This document shows, piece after piece, positions 6,434-14,521 of a stretch of DNA of 15,790 nucleotides. Source of the DNA: Candidatus Bathyarchaeota archaeon. GTDB lineage: Archaea; Thermoproteota; Bathyarchaeia; Bathyarchaeales; Bathycorpusculaceae. Under the pieces are notes generated by a model. The model searched no databases. It was not told the origin of the DNA and was given only the letters and a program-made list of their open reading frames with translations. The position numbers and the translations under genes were made by a program. The stretch is taken from contig DAOVIH010000021.1 in assembly GCA_030673805.1 (NCBI GenBank), positions 1 to 15,790 of the forward strand, given 5' to 3'. The stretch's first letter is position 1. Every line of letters starts with the position of its first letter.

Positions 6434-7888
6434 GTGACTATTGTAAAGTCTGTTACCTGTCCTGTTTGTGGCTGTCTTTGTGACGATATTGAATTAGTAG
6501 TTGAAGATGGAAAAGTTGAAGAAGTGAAAAACGGCTGTGCTATTTGCGAGTCCAAGTTTATCGGTTATCGAGGCGAGCACAGAGTTTTAAAACCCAAGAT
6601 ACGACAAAATGGCAAACTGGTAGACACCACGCTTCAAGAGGCCGTCAAAAAATCTGCCGAAATCCTTGCTAATGCCAACTACCCAATACTTTATGGCTGG
6701 AGTTCAACTAGCTGTGAAGCTCAACGTGTGGGCGTGGAGTTAGCGGAGGAGGTTGGTGGAGTCTTGGATAATACCGCCGTTGTTTGTCATGGCCCCTCGA
6801 TTTTAGGTATTCAAGAGGTGGGCATTCCATCTTGCACTTTAGGCCAGGTAAGACATCGCGCAGATCTCGTAATTTATTGGGGATGCGACCCGTGGAGTGC
6901 CCATCCGCGACACGTTGAAAGGTACACTACCTTTGCAGAGGGAAGGTTTGAAGGTAGTGAATGGAAGGGGTATCTGCAGAAATTCAAGGCTGCAGCCGGA
7001 AGGAAAAAAATTAAGCGTGTTATGAAACAGGCACCGGTTAAGAATCCTCCCTCGATTGAACCAGTGACCCCGTCTGAGCCTCCTCAAAAAATGAAAAAAG
7101 ACGGTCGGAAATTGATTGTGGTTGATGTTAGAAGAACCATGACCGCAGAGGTTGCTGACTACTTCATTCAGGTAGAACCAAATAAGGATTACGAGCTTAT
7201 GGAAGCCTTAAGAGCGCTTGTTCGCGACCAAGAACTTGACGTCAACAGTGTCGCTGGGATCTCAGTGGAGTGTTTGGAAGAACTGGTCGATATCATGATT
7301 GGCTGCAATTTCGGAATCATATTTTTCGGCCTCGGATTGACGATGAGTGCAGGCAAATTCAGAAACATTGACGTTGCTATCTCACTCACACGCGATTTGA
7401 ACATGCGCACCAAGTTCGCAATAATGCCCATGCGAGGGCACTTCAACGTCACAGGATCAAACACCGTTTTTACTTGGCAGACCGGTTATCCATTCGGTGT
7501 TGATTTCTCGCTGGGCTACCCCCGATACAACCCCGGAGAGACAACATCTGTAGATGTTCTACTTCGTAGGGAATCAGACGCAGCATTAGTAATCGCTTCT
7601 GATCCAGTCGCTAATTTTCCCAAAAAAGCTGTTCAGCACCTAGTTAAAAACCCACTAATAGTCATCGACCCCCACATGAACGCAACTTCGTTGATGGCTG
7701 ATGTGGTTTTCCCCTCTGCTTTCGTAGGTATCGAGGTTGGAGGCACAGCCTACCGCATGGATCACGTACCGCTGCCGCTTAAGAAAGTTGTTGATCCACC
7801 CGAAGGAGTCCTCTCAGACAAAGAAATTTTGAATAGAATTCTTGAAGAGACCCGAAAAATCAAATTGAAACAGGTTGAGGCAGCCTAA
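6434..7888 (+). CDS. fwdB: Formylmethanofuran dehydrogenase subunit B (catalytic metal-pterin subunit)
   Basis: Catalytic subunit for CO2/formate interconversion, holding the W/Mo-bis-pterin site and an Fe-S cluster. From GTG 6434 (484 residues) the N-terminal cysteine cluster is TCPVCGCLCDDIE (C9, C12, C14, C16), followed by NGCAICESK (C35, C38). The expected metal-ligand cysteine is C118 in NTAVVCHGPS, the same number as in the structurally known Methanothermobacter enzyme, and it is cysteine rather than selenocysteine. Later blocks include YWGCDPWSAHPRH, MRGHFNVTGSN, GYPRYNPGETT and VIDPHMNATS. GTG 6434 is preferred, with GGGAAG seven bases ahead; a TTG at 6419 would add five residues and overlap fwdD. 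Between HPRH and IVVDVRRT there is an unusual lysine/proline-rich insertion of about 50 residues. Confidence 0.93.
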   Translation: MTIVKSVTCPVCGCLCDDIELVVEDGKVEEVKNGCAICESKFIGYRGEHRVLKPKIRQNGKLVDTTLQEAVKKSAEILANANYPILYGWSSTSCEAQRVGVELAEEVGGVLDNTAVVCHGPSILGIQEVGIPSCTLGQVRHRADLVIYWGCDPWSAHPRHVERYTTFAEGRFEGSEWKGYLQKFKAAAGRKKIKRVMKQAPVKNPPSIEPVTPSEPPQKMKKDGRKLIVVDVRRTMTAEVADYFIQVEPNKDYELMEALRALVRDQELDVNSVAGISVECLEELVDIMIGCNFGIIFFGLGLTMSAGKFRNIDVAISLTRDLNMRTKFAIMPMRGHFNVTGSNTVFTWQTGYPFGVDFSLGYPRYNPGETTSVDVLLRRESDAALVIASDPVANFPKKAVQHLVKNPLIVIDPHMNATSLMADVVFPSAFVGIEVGGTAYRMDHVPLPLKKVVDPPEGVLSDKEILNRILEETRKIKLKQVEAA

Positions 7889-7889
7889 A

Positions 7890-9581
7890 ATGGAACTTTT
7901 GATAAAGAACGGTTTTGTTTTCGATCCCATAAATGGCATAAACTCAGAAAAGATGGACATCGCCATCAAAAACGGGAAAATCGTAGATAGCATCCAAGAA
8001 AAAAATGCTAAAGTAATAGATGCTTCTGGATTGACAGTAATGCCCGGAGGTGTGGATATTCACTCCCACATAGCTGGAGGAGAAGTGAATGCTGGAAGAC
8101 TCTTGAGACCAGAAGATCACGTTAAAGATGTTGAGCGCAAGACCGCAATAACCCGTTCTGGAGTAGGATATTCAATTCCATCCACGTTCACCACTGGCTA
8201 CCGATATTCACGGATGGGATACACGACAATAATGAATCCGTCTATGTCTCCCTTAGAAGCCAAACACACCCACGAGGAATTAAGCGATATCCCAATGGTT
8301 GACAAGGCTAGTTATCCTCTACTAGGTGACTGGTGGTTTGTACTTGAGTATCTTCAAAAAGGAGATCTAGAAGAGTGTGCCAGACACATTGCTTGGATGA
8401 TGGAGACTGTGAAAGGATACGCCATCAAGATTGTTAACCCAGGTGGTCTAGAATCGTGGGGTTTTGGTAGAAACGTCCACAGTATAGACGATCGGGTTCC
8501 AGGGTTTGATGTGACTCCTAGGGAGATAATCTGTGGTCTATGCAAAGTAAACAAAATGCTAAATCTGCCCCACACAATCCATCTTCACACGAATAATCTA
8601 GGGGTTCCAGGGAACTACGCTACGACCTTGGAAACTATGAAATGTCTAGAAGATTTGGCTGGGGACGATAAGCCTGTAGCCCACATAACCCACCTTCAAT
8701 TTAGCAGTTACAAAGGACGAGATTGGCGAACTATGAAGTCTGGGGCAGAAGAGATTGCCAACTACGTAAACAATCACAGCCATCTAACAATGGACATGGG
8801 TCAAGTTATTTTCACTGACACAACAACTATGACGGCTGATGGGCCATTCCAATTCAACCTCTATAACCTTACCGGCCACAAATGGGTAAATCATGACGTG
8901 GAGACCGAGACCAGTGGTGGAATAGTTCCCTTCCGTTACCGCCGAAAAAACGTTGTAAACGCCACTCAATGGTCGATAGGCCTTGAACTTGCCCTTTTAA
9001 TAAAAGATCCTTGGAAGATATTCCTAACCACCGATCACCCCAACGGCGGGCCATTTACGGCTTACCCGAAAATAATCGCGTGGCTGATCAGCAAAAAAGC
9101 TAGAATGGCAACTTTGAAGAGAACACACCCAAAGGCGATAAAACGAAGCATTCTTTCCTCAATAGATCGTGAAATGAGCCTTTATGAAATTGCAGTTGTC
9201 ACCAGGGGTGGAACCTCCAAAGCTTTAGGTCTTAAACACAAGGGCCACTTGGGCGTGGGAGCCGACGGTGATGTTGCCATTTACGATTTGAATCCAGAGA
9301 GCATAGATTTGCCCACCGATTACAAGGTTGTTCGAAAAGCCTTTTCCAGAGCCAAATACACCATCAAAGGTGGGCAGGTATTAGTTAAGGATGGGGAAGT
9401 ATTGCAGGAGATGTACGGAAAAACGATGTGGCTCAACGTAGAAACCGATGAGCCTTGCAGAATACCAGAAGAAATGAAAACCAAGTTTAGAGATTACTGG
9501 ACCGTTGAATTTGACAATTATCCAGTTAGCGATCATTACCTTAGATCTCAGAGCCCAATAACAGTGAAGGCGAGCATTTAA
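7890..9581 (+). CDS. fwdA: Formylmethanofuran dehydrogenase subunit A (binuclear zinc formyl-transfer subunit)
   Basis: FwdA is an amidohydrolase-fold subunit that receives formate from FwdB through an internal channel and condenses it with methanofuran at a two-metal site. In 563 residues the expected ligands are visible: GGVDIHSHIAGG with H58 and H60, the lysine in GYAIKIVNPGG (K180, presumably carboxylated), HTIHLHTNN (H231, H233), PVAHITHLQFSS (H265, H268) and TTDHPNGGPFTAYP with the catalytic aspartate. Length and motif order match the methanogen protein. The ATG at 7890 lies one base after the fwdB stop, with TTGAGG at 7875-7880 as ribosome site; a TTG at 7875 would add only MRQPK and is less likely. 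Nothing appears damaged. It should act in the same complex as its neighbours. Confidence 0.95.
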   Translation: MELLIKNGFVFDPINGINSEKMDIAIKNGKIVDSIQEKNAKVIDASGLTVMPGGVDIHSHIAGGEVNAGRLLRPEDHVKDVERKTAITRSGVGYSIPSTFTTGYRYSRMGYTTIMNPSMSPLEAKHTHEELSDIPMVDKASYPLLGDWWFVLEYLQKGDLEECARHIAWMMETVKGYAIKIVNPGGLESWGFGRNVHSIDDRVPGFDVTPREIICGLCKVNKMLNLPHTIHLHTNNLGVPGNYATTLETMKCLEDLAGDDKPVAHITHLQFSSYKGRDWRTMKSGAEEIANYVNNHSHLTMDMGQVIFTDTTTMTADGPFQFNLYNLTGHKWVNHDVETETSGGIVPFRYRRKNVVNATQWSIGLELALLIKDPWKIFLTTDHPNGGPFTAYPKIIAWLISKKARMATLKRTHPKAIKRSILSSIDREMSLYEIAVVTRGGTSKALGLKHKGHLGVGADGDVAIYDLNPESIDLPTDYKVVRKAFSRAKYTIKGGQVLVKDGEVLQEMYGKTMWLNVETDEPCRIPEEMKTKFRDYWTVEFDNYPVSDHYLRSQSPITVKASI

Positions 9582-9582
9582 G

Positions 9583-10395
9583 ATGATAGTGTTGACTCCT
9601 CTTAGAAAGTTCCAGTTTCCGGTTATGGCAGAATGTATAAGTCCAGATGTATTTCAAGGTAAATCTCGTGATGAGATCGCTTCTTTAACCGTCTATGAGG
9701 GAAACAGACGAAAGAAACTTGGGAATCTCTTCAAAATCGAAAAAGAAAGCGCTGAAAACCTCAAAATAACTATTAAAGGCGACGTGAACGAGGTTCGCCG
9801 AATAGGTTCTGGAATGAAAAGCGGAGAGATCATGGTTTTCGGTAACGTTGGGATGCACTTGGGACATAAAATGGAGGGGGGCAAAATAACTGTTCACGGT
9901 GATGTTGATGGTTGGGCCGGCTCAGAAATGAAGGGTGGCTTGATCGAAATTCAGGGAAATGCAGGCAACTATTTAGCCTCGCCCTACCGCGGGAGCAGCG
10001 TTGGAATGCGAGGTGGAAGAATTGTTGTTAGCGGGAATATAGGGACCGACTCAGGCGCTTCTATGCAAAAAGGAGTCATCAAGATCCACGGTAAAGCAGG
10101 ACACTTTTTGGGCTTTCGAATGAGGGGCGGTGTAATACATGTTGAAAAGGACGTTGGAGACAGAGCCGGGGCTTGCATGACTGGTGGAAAAATCGTTGTT
10201 TCAGGCTCTTTAGAGTCGATTCTGCCAACTTTCACAATAGACAAAATGAAGCCAAAAGTGAAAATTGACCAGAACGAAAAGGTCACAGGACCTTTCTACG
10301 TTTTCCTAGGTGACCGTTCTGAAAATGGAAAAGGCAAACTATTCGCTTCAAAAGCTGCCAATCCCCATCTAAGTTCTTTTGAAAAACTCCTTTAG
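9583..10395 (+). CDS. fwdC: Formylmethanofuran dehydrogenase subunit C (beta-helix structural subunit)
   Basis: FwdC is a right-handed beta-helix subunit that binds FwdA and FwdB and related proteins resemble the glutamate synthase C-terminal domain. The 270-residue product shows roughly seven repeats of the pattern G-x-x-M-x-x-G-x-I-x-V-x-G-x-V-G between about 80 and 215, for example GSGMKSGEIMVFGNVG, GHKMEGGKITVHGDV, GASMQKGVIKIHGKAG and GACMTGGKIVVSGS. Length is typical. The ATG is one base after the fwdA stop, and the upstream AGTGAAGG is a modest ribosome site. It closes the D-B-A-C gene block. The electron-transfer subunits FwdE, F, G and H are not found downstream. A 14-base palindrome spans its stop codon. 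Confidence 0.93.
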   Translation: MIVLTPLRKFQFPVMAECISPDVFQGKSRDEIASLTVYEGNRRKKLGNLFKIEKESAENLKITIKGDVNEVRRIGSGMKSGEIMVFGNVGMHLGHKMEGGKITVHGDVDGWAGSEMKGGLIEIQGNAGNYLASPYRGSSVGMRGGRIVVSGNIGTDSGASMQKGVIKIHGKAGHFLGFRMRGGVIHVEKDVGDRAGACMTGGKIVVSGSLESILPTFTIDKMKPKVKIDQNEKVTGPFYVFLGDRSENGKGKLFASKAANPHLSSFEKLL

Positions 10396-10403
10396 ATCTA
10401 AAG
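10390..10403. repeat. 14-base perfect palindrome over the fwdC stop codon
   Basis: CTTTAGATCTAAAG is its own reverse complement. The stop codon TAG at 10393-10395 lies inside it. It may be a protein-binding site between fwdC and the TPR gene or a chance occurrence; there is no adjoining T tract, so it is not a clear terminator. Confidence 0.5.
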
Positions 10404-10525
10404 TCTTGAAAAGCATCCTTTGCATTGCTCAGACTTTGAATAGTTGATGCTAAGAAACAATTTATTTGCGAGCTTAATTATTATGAACGTTACAGAATAA
10501 TGGACTTTGTGGCTAGGTTACATTC

Positions 10526-13500
10526 ATGGATGTTGCACAAGAGGAAAAGGACTACAAATGGCTTGAAGCCGCAAAATCTTATGAACAAAAACTACATTCT
10601 GAACCAGATGATATTTCCGTCGCAAAAGTTTGGCAAAGGATAGGCTTTTGCTACGATCTTGCTTCTAGGCAGACCAGAGATATTGGCGATTTCAAGAAGT
10701 TAATGGAATTATCAATAGAAGCCTACGAGAAAGCTGCTGCCCTTTACAAAGCCTCAAAAAGCGAGGAAAGTCCAGGCAAAAAAGACCAATGCCTTGCCCT
10801 TGCCGAGTACTCACGCTCTTGGCTAGCATCAAACTCCTCAGAGAAAGATAAAGTTCTAAGCAAGTGCTACGCAACCGGGAGGAAAGCTCTGGAGGCGCTC
10901 AAAAAATCTGGAGACACGATAAGTTACAGCAAGACCTGCAACCTTCTATCACAATGCTTGTTTGATCGAGTGTATATTGCACCGATTGAGGCTGAAAAAC
11001 GAGAACTTGTCCAAGAAGGAATCGCTCTTTCTGATGACGCCATCTTAGTCTTAACAAAATCAGAAAACAAAGATGAACTTCTTCTCGCCCTATCTTTGGC
11101 CACTTTTCACAGTTGGTATTATGCAAACATAGGTGAACGAGAGGTGCTAAGAAAGGATTTCTCAAATAAATGCTTAGATTATTCGGAGAAAGCCATCAAA
11201 CTTTTGAAAGAAGTTGCCAATCCATATTCTAAAGCAACGTCTTTGTGGACTATAGCGCTCACAACATTTTTTTTCACAGAAAAAATTGACTCTTCCCTAG
11301 ACTATGCCAAAGAAATGTGGGAACTATCTTCACTCATAAAAGATAATTACTTCAAAGGCATCGCATCCTACCTTCTTGCGTTCATAACTGACCTGATGGT
11401 TCCTGGAGAAGCAAATCCAACCAAAAAGAAACAGCTATATGAGGACATAATCAGGTATTCTGAAAACGCGATAAAAAGCCTCAAACTTGTTGGCAAGGAT
11501 TCAGCCATCGCAGAAGTCTATTTGGTTTACCCGCAAAGTTATTCTTCCTTAGCTCGGGAATTTGCGATTAACCCAAAAGAAAAGCTTGCGTACTCAAAAA
11601 TTGCAGTGCGAATTGGTGAAAAAGGATTAGAGCATGCACTCCGTTCAGGCTCTACAGATGCCATGGCTTCAAATCTGCATGCTCTAAGCAAGGCATACCA
11701 CCATTATTCAAACCTAGAACCAAGAAAACACGAAAAACCAGACTTGCTCAAAACCTCTTTGGGTTACAGAAAAGAATACATCAGGCTTGTTCAAGAAGCA
11801 TTCACCTCCAATTTTTGGATACTTGGGGTGGGTTTGGTCTATGCTGCACAAACAGAAACCGCGTTGGCTTTGTTAGAGAATGTTGAGGAACAAAAAGGTG
11901 TTTTTCTTCAAGATGCAATCTCGAATATGAAAAAGGGAATTCCATTTTGTGAAAAATGGATTAAATCTATTGGATCACGCATTGTGCCTTCGTTGGTAGC
12001 AACTGTAGCCGGATTTGAAGATACCTTTGGAACAATTCTGAAAGTAAACTACTCTTTAACTGAAGATGAGAACAATCTAACAGAAGCAATTGAAATCTAC
12101 GATACGGCAGCCGAGAATTTTAAGATAGTTGATCTGCCCAGTCGGGTTGCCGAGTCCTACTGGAAAATCGCGAGCACCTTAGATTTTCTTGGCAACTATG
12201 ACAAAGCAGCAGACAATTTTGGAAAAGCATTTGCTGGCTACAAGGTTGCCGCTGTGAAGATTGAGCAATTTGGCGATTTCTACATCGACTATTCCAATTA
12301 CATGAAGGCATGGAGTGAAATCGCGAACGCTAAACTTGCCCATAACAAGAGTGACTATAAGGGCGCGATGGGCCATTATCAAAGAGCCTCCAGTTTGCTG
12401 GGACGATCCAAACTTTGGAATTACTTGTCCCTAAACTTCTACGCATGGTCACTTCTGGAACAAGCAGAAGATTTGAGTAGAAACGAGAAAAGCAAGAAGT
12501 CGATTAGATCTTTTGAGACTGCAACAAAATTCCTAAGAGAATCTAAGAAAGCTCTCGAATCAGAAATGGAAAAAATCAATAGAAAAGATGAGGAAAACTT
12601 GGTTAATAGCCTTATCGAGGCTTCAGATGCTAGAGAAACCTACAGTTTTGGCAGAATTGCTATAGAAGAAGCAAAAATGCTGGATAAACAAGGCAAACAC
12701 ATAGGTAGCTCAGAAAAATATGGGGAGGCAGCGAATCTTTTCCAGAAGATAACTAGCCAACATTCAGAACAAATCGGGAAAGAGGCTAAACCACTTGTTT
12801 TTCTATGTCAAGCTTGGGAAAAAATGACAATGGCGGAGGCAAGGAATTCACCGATAATGTATGAGGAAGCTGCGGAACTCTTTAAGAGGGCAAACGAATA
12901 CGCGACAAATGAGTCAGCGAGCCTACTAGCGTTGGCGCACAGTAGCTTTTGCAAGGCTCTTGAAGCTGGTACAGAATTCGAAATTACGCGAAACAGGGCT
13001 ATATACAAAGAAACGAAGAAACACATGGATGCAGCAGCGAACTATTATCTTAAAGCAGGGTTTGAAAATTTTTCTGAATATACAAAAGCGACACAACACC
13101 TCTTCGATGCTTACGTCTACATGGATAATGCCAAGAAGGAAACAGATCTCGCACGAGAAGCAAAGTTCTTCTTAATGGCCGAGAAAGTACTGCAAATCTC
13201 GGCTGATTCATACGCCAAGGCTAATCACGAAGAAAAGACAAATCAGGTTCAACGTCTTCTCGAGAAAGTCAAGGAAGAACGAGAGCTTGCGGTGTCTTTA
13301 AGTGAAGTTTTTCACGCGCCAACTGTCACTTCATCAACTGGAAGTTTTACAACAATTAGTCCAACCTACGAAATGGCTGTGGGATTGGAAAGATTTGAAC
13401 ATGTGGATATCCAATCAAAAGTAGTTCTGCCAAGTACTGAAATCAGCGTTGGAGAGGCGGTAATCCTAAAAATCCAGATTGTCAACGTGGGAAAAGAAGC

Positions 13501-14446
13501 AGTTTTGCTGGCAAGAATTGAAAACATCCTTCCAGCAGGTTTCCAGCTGATTAAATCGCCAGATGGCTTTTCCTTCGAAAACCTGCAATTAACTACTATG
13601 GGTAAGCAGCTCGAGCCTCTCAAGACCGAGGAAATCACCTTCACTTTGAGGTCTTTGAAAAGCGGAATGTTTGAAGTCCGACCAAAAATCATATGTGTAG
13701 ACGAGACAGGACAACAACTGACTTTCACAACCGAACCAGCGACCTGCAAAGTCTCAGATGCAATTCTCCCAGATCGGATCCGCACAGGCTACAAAGACCT
13801 TGACAATCTTCTGTTGGGTGGATTACCGAAGAAATATGGGGTTATTCTTACGTCCCCCTCTAACGATGAAAGAGAACTTTTAATCAAAAGATTTCTTGAA
13901 ACCGGCGTAAAAAACGGCGAATTAACATTTTATGTTACAACAGAAGTGGGGAGTGTAAAAGCTCTGGCCGAAGAGTTCCAGTCTAACTTTTACCTCTTCA
14001 TCTGCAATCCCCGAGCAGACGTGATGATCAAAGACTTGCCCAACGTCTACAAAATGGGGGGCGTAGAAAACCCCACAGACGTCGATATCTCCTTAACCAA
14101 AGCTTTTCGGAATATCGATCCTTCACTTGAAGGCCCCAGAAGGGCCTGTATCGAAGTTATATCTGACGTTTTATTGCAACATCATGCAGTGGTTACCAGA
14201 AAATGGCTAAGTGGCCTCCTTCCAGATTTAAGGTCAAAAGGTTTCACCACCTTAGCGGTTGTTAATCCCCATATGCATCCTCCGGAAGAAGTACACGCGA
14301 TTTTGGGTCTTTTTGACGGAGAGATTAGGATTTCTGAAACAGAAACCCAAAAAGGGTTGGAAACAACTCTGAGGATCCGAAAACTGTATAACCAACGATA
14401 CATTAACCGCAGCCTAACCGTTACTAGAGAAAGCTTAGAATCATAG
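10526..14446 (+). CDS. Giant TPR solenoid - beta-sandwich - degenerate KaiC-domain protein
   Basis: This 1306-residue protein has no recognised name. Residues 1 to about 925 are continuous antiparallel helices with TPR/SNAP-like character, such as AIEAYEKAAALYKA near the start and NYDKAADNFGKAFAGYKVAA near 560. A serine/threonine-rich linker (about 920-955) leads to a beta-sandwich (about 955-1078) with VGEAVILKIQIVNVGKEAVL and ENILPAGFQL, like CARDB/DUF11 domains. Residues 1081-1290 resemble KaiC/GvpD ATPases (RIRTGYKDLDNLLLGGLPKK), but the nucleotide loop, normally GxxGxGKT, reads TSPSNDER at 1109-1116, and the Walker B-like strand is ACIEVISD (E1210). It therefore looks like a pseudo-ATPase. 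No signal peptide or membrane segment is seen. The ATG at 10526 has AGGTTA five bases ahead; TTAATTAT at 10474-10481 may be its TATA box. It is convergent with an intact KaiC-like gene. Confidence 0.85.
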   Translation: MDVAQEEKDYKWLEAAKSYEQKLHSEPDDISVAKVWQRIGFCYDLASRQTRDIGDFKKLMELSIEAYEKAAALYKASKSEESPGKKDQCLALAEYSRSWLASNSSEKDKVLSKCYATGRKALEALKKSGDTISYSKTCNLLSQCLFDRVYIAPIEAEKRELVQEGIALSDDAILVLTKSENKDELLLALSLATFHSWYYANIGEREVLRKDFSNKCLDYSEKAIKLLKEVANPYSKATSLWTIALTTFFFTEKIDSSLDYAKEMWELSSLIKDNYFKGIASYLLAFITDLMVPGEANPTKKKQLYEDIIRYSENAIKSLKLVGKDSAIAEVYLVYPQSYSSLAREFAINPKEKLAYSKIAVRIGEKGLEHALRSGSTDAMASNLHALSKAYHHYSNLEPRKHEKPDLLKTSLGYRKEYIRLVQEAFTSNFWILGVGLVYAAQTETALALLENVEEQKGVFLQDAISNMKKGIPFCEKWIKSIGSRIVPSLVATVAGFEDTFGTILKVNYSLTEDENNLTEAIEIYDTAAENFKIVDLPSRVAESYWKIASTLDFLGNYDKAADNFGKAFAGYKVAAVKIEQFGDFYIDYSNYMKAWSEIANAKLAHNKSDYKGAMGHYQRASSLLGRSKLWNYLSLNFYAWSLLEQAEDLSRNEKSKKSIRSFETATKFLRESKKALESEMEKINRKDEENLVNSLIEASDARETYSFGRIAIEEAKMLDKQGKHIGSSEKYGEAANLFQKITSQHSEQIGKEAKPLVFLCQAWEKMTMAEARNSPIMYEEAAELFKRANEYATNESASLLALAHSSFCKALEAGTEFEITRNRAIYKETKKHMDAAANYYLKAGFENFSEYTKATQHLFDAYVYMDNAKKETDLAREAKFFLMAEKVLQISADSYAKANHEEKTNQVQRLLEKVKEERELAVSLSEVFHAPTVTSSTGSFTTISPTYEMAVGLERFEHVDIQSKVVLPSTEISVGEAVILKIQIVNVGKEAVLLARIENILPAGFQLIKSPDGFSFENLQLTTMGKQLEPLKTEEITFTLRSLKSGMFEVRPKIICVDETGQQLTFTTEPATCKVSDAILPDRIRTGYKDLDNLLLGGLPKKYGVILTSPSNDERELLIKRFLETGVKNGELTFYVTTEVGSVKALAEEFQSNFYLFICNPRADVMIKDLPNVYKMGGVENPTDVDISLTKAFRNIDPSLEGPRRACIEVISDVLLQHHAVVTRKWLSGLLPDLRSKGFTTLAVVNPHMHPPEEVHAILGLFDGEIRISETETQKGLETTLRIRKLYNQRYINRSLTVTRESLES

Positions 14447-14482
14447 TTTTCCAGAAAAACGGTTTGGATATTTAGTTTTTCT
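14446..14482. terminator. Convergent terminator region
   Basis: Between the two converging genes there is a small inverted repeat, GTTTT-CCAGA-AAAAC at 14446-14460, which presents a T run on either strand, and then a plus-strand TTTAGTTTTTCT at 14471-14482. Such tracts fit archaeal termination for both transcripts; the stem is short and may be chance. Confidence 0.35.
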
Positions 14483-14521
14483 ATATCATCAATGAAGAGC
14501 TGGTCTTTGGGTGTTGTTTGT

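Noticed and set aside
7875..7889. TTG start for fwdA inside the end of fwdB
   Set aside because: The ATG at 7890 gives the normal MELLIKNG start of the family; the TTGAGG there serves better as ribosome site.
9984..10286. Minus-strand open frame of 100 codons opposite fwdC
   Set aside because: Produced by the glycine-rich repeats of fwdC read in reverse; proline/threonine-rich noise with no independent signal.
13366..13785. Minus-strand open frame of 139 codons inside the TPR/pseudo-KaiC gene
   Set aside because: It lies wholly within a strong coding region and its translation shows no domain or ribosome site; it is a shadow of the beta-sandwich coding sequence.
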